Below, in pieces: positions 55,574-64,000 of a stretch of DNA of 64,000 nucleotides (positions are counted from its first letter, which is position 1; each line of letters opens with the position of its first letter). The position numbers and the translations under genes are program-made. The DNA is from Panagrolaimus kolymaensis. Taxonomy: Eukaryota > Nematoda > Chromadorea > Rhabditida > Panagrolaimidae. The notes under the pieces were generated by a model. It was not told the DNA's origin. It was given only the letters and a program-made list of their open reading frames with translations, and ran no database searches. The stretch lies in the NCBI GenBank assembly GCA_028622995.1, contig JAJQJQ010000032.1, positions 2,666,001-2,730,000 of the forward strand. Direction: 5' to 3'.

Positions 55574-56771
55574 TCATGGATATTTTGAAAATATTGTTGA
55601 AGAAGCCATTGTTCGAGAATTGTTTGAAATATGTATGGTAGTTGAAATTTGGTTTGAAGGATAAAAAAGTTTCATTATTTCATATCTCAATTGTTTATTG
55701 GTGGCTAAAATAAACCAAGCCGGGGCTAAAGTGCAAACATCCGTAAAAATAAATTGAGTATTCGCAACAAATAAAATAAATGTATCATACCAAAATGCAA
55801 TCAAAAGCTAAAATTTAAATTTAAAAAATAACACATTTTTATTAAGAACTAATAATTTTTTTTAAAGTGGTCAACTTTTATGGTTTGAATTTTTCGTTTT
55901 AGAAACTTTTTGTGTTCTAAATTTAATTTTGTGAGACTTTTTAGCAATTTTAAAAATGAAAAATGCATTCATTCGCTCCAAATTCATTCAAAAACGAATT
56001 TGGTTTTACAATAATTTTCGTCTTTTAAACCCCCAAAAAATTTCAAACCTGTTGAATGCAGCTACAAAGTTCAGTAAAAAATAACAATAAACTATAAATA
56101 AACATTTTTTTATCTTGCGATGAAATATTCACATTTAATGATGATGTTTGATTTTTTCTTTGAAAAAGTTGTTTAATTACATACATATTCATTGCCAACG
56201 ATAAAAGTGAAGTAATTAAAATTTCACCAAATAAAATTTCTGATATATTAAACCATGGAAAATTTTCCATATTTAACGGGATAATCGCTGCTCCAAGCTC
56301 TTTTATAAAAAGACATTGAATATTTAAAAATGGAAAATGCCAAATTGCTAAAAAAGGAATAAATATGCAAAAAGTTAAAATATATTTGAGCCAAAAATTC
56401 CAAAATTGTTTATATTTTGTTAATAAAATAAATACTGTAAATCGATTGAATGATAAAGCGAGGCAATAGAGGGGTAAAGCAGCGGCACCATAATAGGAAC
56501 ACATATACAAAAATACATAAATAAAATTCGTGGTAGGACAATATTGAAGAAAATAGAAAAACATATCGATATATGGAAAGCGAAGGAGTAAATAATAAAC
56601 TATAGATTGAAATAAATACATAATTACAGAAAAACCAAATAATTTATAAAATGAACCATGAAATTTATTTTTTGTTGCTGATTTTAAAAACATTATATAT
56701 ATTATAAAAAAATATAAAATAAACGTCGGGATTATGTAAATTAAACAAAATAAATTTTGGTTGCTTGTCAT
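55574..56771 (-). CDS. Serpentine chemoreceptor, Srv/Srx-like, two exons
   Basis: Exons 56049-56771 and 55574-55807 (phase 0) encode 318 residues. The intron donor is GTTTGA, a weak site, but the join is in frame. Seven hydrophobic segments are visible, with a TM3 region ending LPLYCLALSFNRFTVFILLTKY, again the Asn-Arg-Phe-Thr signature of the Srg superfamily. Exon 2 contributes TM7 (LAPAWFILATNKQLRYEI) and a Ser/Thr/Asn-rich tail. Its position tail to tail with an Srg-type receptor fits a local receptor cluster. Confidence 0.8.
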
Positions 56772-58395
56772 TTCTTTTTATTTACTATAAAAATCAAGCA
56801 GTTGTTACTTATTGACAAAAAAATATTTTTTTAAGATGTTATGTTTGCAGCCTTTAATGTTTTTACTTTTAATGTGGTTTTTTAATATGAAAAAATATTT
56901 TGTTTCACCTGTTGTTTTTTCTTTTGCCGTAAAACAAATATGTAATTATTTCACGGAAAATAGGAAATCTAAATAAATAAATAACTTTTAAAGGTCGTTT
57001 TCAAACAAATCATTTGACAAAAGAAAAATTTAAATAGTTTCAAATTTCACGTCGTAAATATGGAAGGCGGATGAGGGTAACATAAAAAACAAAAAAACTC
57101 AAAAGAGAATATAATTTTAGAAGAAAAAATTTAAAGGCCTAACAAAAGCATGGAAAACTAGTTTCTACGTTTAAGCAAATATGTGGATTACAAATTTGTT
57201 TTCAACACCATCGCAAATAGGTTTTCTTTTACATTGTAGAGTTAAAAACGTATCCATTAATTTGAAAAGCTATAAAAAATTTACGTCAAATAAATACTTC
57301 AACAACAAAAAAAGATTTGCGTTAATATTTATTTGAGCAAAACAATTATATATTTGTTGTATGTTATGAATTAAAATGTAGGGTAATTTTGTGTAGTTTT
57401 ATTATTTATTCAGTGACCGTAAATATTCCTATTAATCTTTGTTCAACAATGTAGATACAAAATTTGAACACTTATTATTAAATAAAAAACGCATAATAAA
57501 CTTATTTTTTTGGACCATTGAAAAAATAAAAATTTCTTTTTGCATTCTTTGAAGCATTTATTTATTCTGTATAAGTGCTTCTGCCACCAGGTGCAAAACA
57601 TTATCTTTTTATTTGTTGTAAAACACAAACTATTGTATTTTGTTTTGTTTTCTTAAATAAATTTTATGTTTATTTAGATTTAGCATTAAGCGTCAAAAAA
57701 CCTTTGACATCTAAAAAAAGTTTCACCTTTTTTGTTTGTGTCAAAAAAATTTGCTTATTTTTTAACGGTTAGTTTTGTAAATTTTATTTTAATTAACGTT
57801 TAGTACAACTTAAAGATTATTATTAAAATCCTTTTTCAATTTTTAAGACCCTTTAAAAGCTATTAGAAGTTTTGTACCATTTGCGAGAGTAACAAGTTTT
57901 TAGTTTTTTCTTTTGCTTTTAACATCGATGGCTTTCATCAAAAGAATATAGCATTTTTATGCATTTTAATTCTCGTCGAAATGGAGAAACTTTTGATGTT
58001 GATAAATATTTTTCAGTTTCATTTTGTTATCTTTAAATCTTCTTTTAAAAAATATTAATTCTTAACGTACTAAGTAGCTACATGTGTCTCTTTCTTTCTC
58101 CATGATCATAATCCATTTCAAATCACATAAAAGCTGCATTACTTTTTGGAGTAGCATAGTTCTTTTGTCATACGAAGAAATAAAAATGCTGTGAGAAGAA
58201 GAAATCAAGACGCAAAAGCTCCAAAGGCTTTTTAGTAGTTAGATTTGTTTTACAAATGAAAAATAAAGGGTAACAAAAAAAGATTCCTTTGGTGAAAAAA
58301 ACATTGATAAACAAAACAAACATATAATTAGAAAGCTTTATTCAAATTATTATTATATTATAGATTACATACAAAAGGAAATATTAGTTACAATT
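56772..58395. other. Long intergenic stretch
   Basis: 1.6 kb of AT-rich DNA with scattered short frames only. No RNA gene, repeat or conserved element recognised. Confidence 0.5.
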
Positions 58396-59722
58396 TCAAA
58401 GAACAGCAAAGACCATGAAAGTGAATAGGATGAGAAGAGCATTGAATTTGACCATGTTTGAAGCACTTGTAGTTGTTGTTTGAGCTTTTTGAGGAGCAGC
58501 AGTTGGAGTCTTCTTCTTAGAACCTGGAGATGATGATGGACTTGGTGCTTGAGTTGGCTTTGTTGCATCAGGTGGAGGAAGCAAGCTTTTACAGTGTACT
58601 TCTTGATCTGTTACTTTGGTAATCCAATCACAGTAATTTGAGATGCGAGTGTAAAAAGCTAAAAATATATTCTATCAAAAAAAGGGAAAGCAAGATATAA
58701 AAGGCATACTGTTTGTGGCACCAGTTGAACGTGTAACACCGATTTGATACAATTTTCCATTTCTTTCGAACAGCAATGGCCCACCACTATCACCTTGACG
58801 AGCTCGAAGTTCAGTTTCACCAGTACAAATAGCTTTAGGTTCAGGAGTTGGACGATCCCCACACTTTTCAGGAAGCCAAACAGGTACTGTAGCATTTTGC
58901 AATACATCAGGGTCTATACCCTTGACACCTAAAAAGATGATTTGGATAATATTTGTCATGTTGATAATATATTTATAAGGGTAACCATTATATGTAAAAC
59001 ATTTACTAATCTTTCCACAGGGTAAAAATTAAAGTTATAAAAACTAACCTTCATATTTATAAATTCCATAACCAGCAGCTATAGCCATATCACCATCTTT
59101 TTCTTTATAATCACCAACAAGAATAATAGGATCAATACCAAAGTTGGTTCCATTAGGATATTCAATAATAGCGATGTCATGTCTGTGTAGAAATGGATAA
59201 TATGATGGATGAATGATTAGACGAGTAGCAACACCATATTGAGATAATGAAGCATAGGAGGAATTTCCTGCATAAGTTTTTTCTTTTGGACGAACATCAG
59301 TAAGAATAGCATGTGAACGCCAAACAAGAAGATGACCATCACCAGTAATATTACCATATTGCTCAGGATAATCACTCTTAACATTTTCAGGGAAAGTAAC
59401 ACAATGAGCAGCAGTAAGAATATGACGAGGTGAGATGATTGTTGATGAACAGGAAGCCCAAAGAAGCTGTTGTTTGTATGTTTGTGGTCGAAAGAGATAT
59501 GGAAGAAAATCGAAAGTTCCATTAGGTGCATCACCCCCACCAAGAACGCGCTGAAAAATAAACGAGTTGATAGATACATAGATAAATGAAAACAAAAAGT
59601 AAACTTACATTTTCATTGAAGCTATTACCATGTTTCTTTGGAGCAGCTAATCCACCATCGATGATGAACGAACAAAGCAGGAAAGCAACGAAGCACAGAG
59701 ACGAAGACGAAAACGACGACAT
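58396..59722 (-). CDS. Secreted/GPI-type chymotrypsin-fold serine protease, four exons
   Basis: Exons 59609-59722, 59049-59550, 58710-58928 and 58396-58658 encode 365 residues. A signal peptide (CFVAFLLCSFIIDGGLA) precedes an activation site RVLGGGD (Arg39). The triad is His87 (TAAHC), Asp163 (HRHDIAIIEY) and Ser253 (GDSGGP). The last fold motif is FYTRISNYCDWI in exon 4. A Pro/Ser/Thr/Lys stalk and a C-terminal hydrophobic run (NALLILFTFMVFAVL) suggest GPI attachment or a membrane tail. The position equivalent to 189 of the S1 pocket is Arg247 (normally Asp in trypsin), and the Cys of the 191-220 bridge is Arg249, so specificity is not trypsin-like. Classified in family S1; physiological substrate unknown (cuticle, gut or defence roles are known for nematode relatives). 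Confidence 0.9.
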
Positions 59723-60816
59723 TCTTTAAAAGTTTGATTTTTGATTGAATGAAACGAAATGATTTAACATTCACTCATATTTATAAACTTTTAGAGGCAG
59801 CTGAAAAAAAAAATGAATGTATGCAAAAAACAAAGAATATGCAAATTGAAAAAACAACGAGTCGAAACTAAAGGTAACAAAAAAATAAAGGACAAAGAAA
59901 AAAGAATAATGTCGAATTTTTTTGTGATGCATCATGTATGTTAGCTTTTTTTCTCTCAATGAAAGGGTATTTTACGAATCGAAAAAATGTGTACCTAAAA
60001 TACTGTCACCGCACATAAAAATTTACTTTACCGATAATCAATCAATATTTTTATGTTATCAGAAAAAACTGAATCTTCAATATTTTAATAAACAAAATAA
60101 TAAATTTTTTTTGTTGATTCGTTATTTCAAAAATATGGAGCATTTCCTTTCGAAAAATTAGAGATGAAAAAAAAAAGAAGTTTTTGTTGTTAAACTTTTT
60201 TTAAATAAATGCAAAGAATAATTTTTTACGAACAATGGGTCAGCCATTTTTCCTGGATATTTTATTATTTTGTGCTTTTATTCTATCAAATAACAACATA
60301 AAAATGAATAGTAAGAAACCTTTAAAAGTTTTTACATATATTTTTGCATTTAATCTTTTATATTTTTTGTTTGCAAAATAAAAAAGACTTTGACCACTTT
60401 TTCTTTATTATTATTTAAAATACTTCAAAATAGTTTTTTTCCTTTTACCTTATTTTTCCTTTTCATGGATTGAAAAAAAATCTTCTAAGTATATATGTGT
60501 ATACGAAAGCAGCGCCACAATGAACTAAAATAGCTAAACAATCGGTTATTTTTGTTAATTTAAATCAAATAAGATTTATTTTTTAGAAAGCAGGTGAGAA
60601 TATGTTAATTTAACATCGCGTATAAAAAAGGCTACAAAAATGACTGAAACAGTATCAAATTTAGAGCTAAAGCGTCACAAAAATTTCTTTTAAAATTTCA
60701 AAGAAAACTTACCCTAAAAACCTGAAACATAAAAGTTGAAAGTAACGAAAAGCTACATTTTAAATTTTTTCTTCTAAAAAATATCACTCTTTATTTTTAA
60801 AGTGAATTTTAAAAAA
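59723..60816. other. Intergenic stretch
   Basis: AT-rich upstream region of the divergent protease gene and the small secreted frame. Nothing recognised. Confidence 0.5.
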
Positions 60817-61026
60817 ATGAAATTCGCATTTTCTTGTTTTATTTTGTTCTTTTTTATTGACTCAAGTGTTGGCTTCCCAATTAATGCTCGAAAACCAAAT
60901 CAAGCGGAAATACAAAAGTTTTTATTACAAGGCCCAAAAGTGTCGGTTTGGACCGACAACCTCAAAATTGTGTTTTATAGTAAATTAATAGCGCAGGAAA
61001 ATTTAAAATTAATTATTCATTCATAA
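60817..61026 (+). CDS. Small putative secreted protein, probably truncated
   Basis: From the ATG, FAFSCFILFFFIDSSVG is a clean signal peptide with cleavage before FPINARKPN. About 20 mature residues (RKPNQAEIQKFLLQGPK) follow. Coding-like sequence then runs into an inverted-repeat element (from about 60940) that supplies the last 29 codons. It could be the start of a secreted-protein gene whose 3' part was displaced, or chance. No family recognised. Confidence 0.35.
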   Translation: MKFAFSCFILFFFIDSSVGFPINARKPNQAEIQKFLLQGPKVSVWTDNLKIVFYSKLIAQENLKLIIHS

Positions 61027-61106
61027 TTTCGTCATTTCTGAGAAAAAAATTTGTCGGTCTAAACCGACAACTGTCGGTTTCAACCTACAAAAATGTCGGT
61101 TTGCTC
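60940..61106. mobile_element. Small element with TGTCGGTTT..ACCGACA inverted repeats
   Basis: tgtcggtttggaccgacaac at the left is nearly the inverse complement of ttgtcggtctaaaccgacaa at about 61052. Two further tgtcggttt units follow (near 61070 and 61093). Each copy is itself palindromic. The grouping resembles a MITE, but ends and target duplications could not be fixed. Confidence 0.45.
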
Positions 61107-61434
61107 ACAGGGCTGCATCAAACACAAGCAAGTATACACATGAGTTTTTGAAGCGCTTAGGTCTTCTCCTATATTTAGATCAAATATACGTGTTTAAAAT
61201 TTTCATAAAATTTTATATTCCCTTTTTGCAGCAGTTAAGTTTTCTTAGAAATTTAAAAAATTATTAAATGGCTTTATCTAAAAAATTTTTGGTTACGTTG
61301 AACTTATTCCGCTACAATAAAAATTTTTTTAGCGAAATTTTAATGGGGCGTGTTTAGATGAAATTAAACAGTATAAAATAACTGTCAAAATTAAGACTTT
61401 AAAAAAACTTAAGACTTTAAATTTCTTTTTTACA
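61107..61434. other. Intergenic stretch
   Basis: No feature recognised apart from the 5' flank of the receptor. Confidence 0.5.
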
Positions 61435-62634
61435 ATGAAAAATAAAATTAAACTTTATAAATGCTTTATAAATGGGGAACTTCTTGATCCTTCATATGCA
61501 GATGACATAGATGAATTTCGATGTTCACTTTTAAACTTTATGAATACATTATATTCTTTAAAACTCGGATATATTTGTATTGCATTGTCAATTATCATAA
61601 TTTTGATATCAATTTTTGGTGGAATTAAAGAACATTATCGTTGGTTTATATTAAATCAAGCCTTTTGGGAACTTCTCAATACTCTTCAATATAATTGTTT
61701 TGGAAACCTTAAGCAATATACAATAGCATATGCGACTAATTGTGATTTTTATTGGTTTATACCTTGGAATGAATTAAATGAATATTTATCTTATTTTTTT
61801 GATGACGTTATATTATATAATATATATTCAACAGTGTTTTTACTTTCAGCTTCACGATTTATTGGAATATTTTTTATGAATTTTTATGATAAACTAACAA
61901 GGAATCGAAGAATATTTTACACTATTATTATTTTTAATTTCTTTAATCTTATTGTAAATACAAAGGAAATATTCTATTTAGCTAAAAATGATAGATATGA
62001 ACATTTAGGAAAAAATATGTCGAGATCAGAATTATTTATGCCGAATAATCCTATTTGGAATAATTTCCTTTTAAGGGCTTTTGGGATATTAGAATTTGTT
62101 TTTTACATAATAAATTTTTTATTACCTATTTTTTATTTATTATTTTCAATTTTTGCTTCGATAGCTTTATTTATTCGAATAGGAAAACAAGCCAAATTTC
62201 AAATAAAACATAATCGCAAAGATTTTATTAATTCTTTTCGAATAACGATGGTTATTTTTTTACAAACTCTTTTTTTAATATTTATTTTTTGTCTTTATTT
62301 TATCCCAACTATACCTAGTTTTCTAAGATTTGTTTTTGGTATTGAAGTTGAAACTGATTCTTATTATTGTGGAAAGGAAGGTGTTTTATGCTTTATACTT
62401 CCCAAATGGCTAAATTTCACTTTTGGGTTAACTTTTCCTCCAAATTTTATTGCCATTAAACAATTACGAATTTTATTGGAATGCATTATTGTTTTATCGA
62501 TAATGGCTGGATATCGTGAGGCTTTAATGTCATTCATTAAATTTATTTATTTTATTTTTCGAAATCCTAAAATGACTTTTAAAAAATATAAAACAAAATT
62601 TTGTAGTTCATCGAGAGTTGTTCCATTAAAATAA
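61435..62634 (+). CDS. Serpentine-type seven-helix membrane protein, 399 residues
   Basis: An intronless frame starts from an ATG with in-frame stops upstream. Seven hydrophobic segments are visible: LGYICIALSIIIILISIFG, a second around FILNQAFWELL, IYSTVFLLSASRFIGIFF, IFYTIIIFNFFNLIV, a long one FVFYIINFLLPIFYLLFSIFASIALFI, FLQTLFLIFIFCLYFI and LLECIIVLSIMAGY. Loop 3 is basic (KQAKFQIKHNRKD). The ASRFIG at the end of TM3 could be the counterpart of the receptor Asn-Arg/Ser-Arg motif. It is longer than the other receptors here, and I cannot assign a subfamily. Chemoreceptor role is inferred from topology and neighbours. Confidence 0.7.
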   Translation: MKNKIKLYKCFINGELLDPSYADDIDEFRCSLLNFMNTLYSLKLGYICIALSIIIILISIFGGIKEHYRWFILNQAFWELLNTLQYNCFGNLKQYTIAYATNCDFYWFIPWNELNEYLSYFFDDVILYNIYSTVFLLSASRFIGIFFMNFYDKLTRNRRIFYTIIIFNFFNLIVNTKEIFYLAKNDRYEHLGKNMSRSELFMPNNPIWNNFLLRAFGILEFVFYIINFLLPIFYLLFSIFASIALFIRIGKQAKFQIKHNRKDFINSFRITMVIFLQTLFLIFIFCLYFIPTIPSFLRFVFGIEVETDSYYCGKEGVLCFILPKWLNFTFGLTFPPNFIAIKQLRILLECIIVLSIMAGYREALMSFIKFIYFIFRNPKMTFKKYKTKFCSSSRVVPLK

Positions 62635-63351
62635 GGTTTTAAATGTCTTTGTTTTTTTTTGTGCCAATCTCTACTTTTTTTTTGCTTTTATGTTTTATTT
62701 TTAAATAAATTTTATAAGAAAATTACGGTACTATGTAAATTCAGATTTTGTTATGTATACCCTTATTCCAGGTGCATTTTTCTTTTACATAACCTTTTGA
62801 GATAAAAAAATCTTTTATATGAATTTATTTAGAATTAAGAACATCTGTTTTATAAAAAATTTGATGTCAATAAGTTATAATTTTGCAGTCAAAAAAACTT
62901 ATACACGGAAATAAAAAAATTATTGTGAAAATTAAAGTTTGACAAAAATCTATTCTTAGGAAAAAAGTTTCAAAAATTCAACTTTGACGAATGAATAAGA
63001 AAATAGAAACCGGCAAAGCTGTGGCATATTTATATAATTGTCAAAAATCTATGAATTTTTGAATATTAATTCAAATCAATTTACAAAGTTGTTTCGTCAA
63101 TATTAAACTTTATTTTTTCACTTGTAAATTAAAAATCTTGTCCCAAAATTTAAAGACCGAAAATGAAAACAGAGATGCAAATTATAAAAAAGGTCATCCT
63201 CAATTTTGCTAAAAAAACTTAAAAATAGTGAACAAAAAGAACAAAGTTGACAAGGCATGGAAAAATTAGAGAAGAAATGACAGGTCAAAAAAAATCACTA
63301 ACTTTTTACCCTCGAATAATTTGTACTAATTAAAAACAAAACAAGAAAACA
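62635..63351. other. Intergenic stretch
   Basis: AT-rich, nothing recognised. Confidence 0.5.
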
Positions 63352-64000
63352 ATGAAACCAAATTTTGCACCGATAAATCTTTTCAATGAAAGCTATTATT
63401 TGATTGCTTCTTTCATTTCACAATTTTCACCTTTCAATTCTTTTATCAATTTTTATATATATCTGCTTGCTGATCATCCTGCAAATATGGCTACAATTTT
63501 AAATCAAAATCCTCAACCTCGCGTTATTGATATAATCGAACAAGGTCTTCAAGATCAAGTTTAAATTGCATATGAAAGTATACAATCAATTTTTCTAGCT
63601 TATTATGCTACCAAATTTATTTTAATTCAAATCTCTTACTACCGAGAAAGTATTGATTTTCAAAACCCAACAACATTTTTGGATTATTTTTACATCTTTA
63701 CAGAATTCTATTGCTTATTTTTCATTTTCCTTCCAACTATAATTTTTTCTTTTCGTCACGATATATGTATATAAGAAATTTTGCTTTATATATTTTTATT
63801 GTAAGTTTATTTTTAAGTTTCTATTTTTAAAAGTTTCTGTCTAACATACTTGTTTTTAGATTGCTGAACTTGTTAGCCTTTCTTTTTCGTTTGCTCATTT
63901 TTACTTAATAGATTTTCTTCGTCGAGAACCTTCAGATTTTCTTTGTGACCAAGTTCCTTTTCGCATGTTGTTTTTCATTCTATCTAGCGTATCCAGGATA
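63352..64000 (+). CDS. Partial membrane-protein gene cut by the window edge
   Basis: A frame from the ATG at 63352 stops at 63562. If a 54-bp intron (GTCTTC..TTTCTAG, 63544-63597) is removed, the frame continues through a hydrophobic segment (FIYIFTEFYCLFFIFLP-like, 63680-63755). A GTAAGT..TTTTTAG intron near 63802-63860 leads to a further exon (IAELVSLSFSFAHFYLIDFL, then FRMLFFIL) reaching the edge. The join into that last exon was not resolved in frame. Likely another serpentine receptor, low certainty. The weak GTCTTC donor is the main doubt. Confidence 0.35.

Overview
The window is nuclear DNA of a nematode. It is AT-rich, its introns are short (about 50-100 bp, GTAAGT-type donors, TTTTAG/TTTTCAG acceptors), it holds seven or eight nematode-type serpentine chemoreceptor genes, and it carries a tandem lineage-specific gene family. 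That family reminds me of multigene families in Panagrolaimus-type genomes. The panagrolaimid placement is recollection plus inference; 'nematode' is firm. Starts and exon joins below were chosen by reading frame, ATG and splice consensus.

Layout: (1) 1-10132 is a near-homogeneous satellite. A 337/344-bp monomer alternates with a 1027-bp long monomer in a 1364/1371-bp higher-order repeat, followed by a run of pure 337-bp monomers. (2) 10.8-13.3 kb holds a three-exon PH-domain gene whose stop codon lies in a hAT-type MITE, and a small Cys-containing gene. (3) 14-54 kb is a plus-strand tandem array of one family, called here the SCKYF family after a conserved motif. Six copies are intact (30.6, 32.9, 35.5, 40.8, 42.2, 49.4 kb) and eight are broken or partial. 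Most carry the same 17-bp upstream element, AACACTTATNNCGACCT, about 100-140 bp before the ATG. Receptor genes are interleaved (14.9, 17.3, 25.1, 33.9, 36.5 kb), with a membrane-anchored methyltransferase (38.3 kb), an EF-hand gene (16.5 kb) and a divergent minus-strand SCKYF relative (47.7-48.9 kb). (4) 54.5-64 kb holds more receptors, a four-exon chymotrypsin-fold protease gene and a receptor-like gene cut by the window edge.

Mobile DNA has shaped the array. An intact Ty3-type LTR retrotransposon with indistinguishable 201-bp LTRs and a CTTAC target duplication splits one SCKYF gene. A 306-bp solo-LTR-like insert splits another. Two hAT-type MITEs have exact 8-bp target duplications. A 1.5-kb inverted repeat with arms of about 0.7 kb lies beside the minus-strand relative. 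Minisatellites lie at 28.2 and 53.2 kb. The picture is rapid birth and death of an environment-facing gene cluster whose members share a promoter element. No CRISPR, operon, rRNA or convincing tRNA gene was seen.
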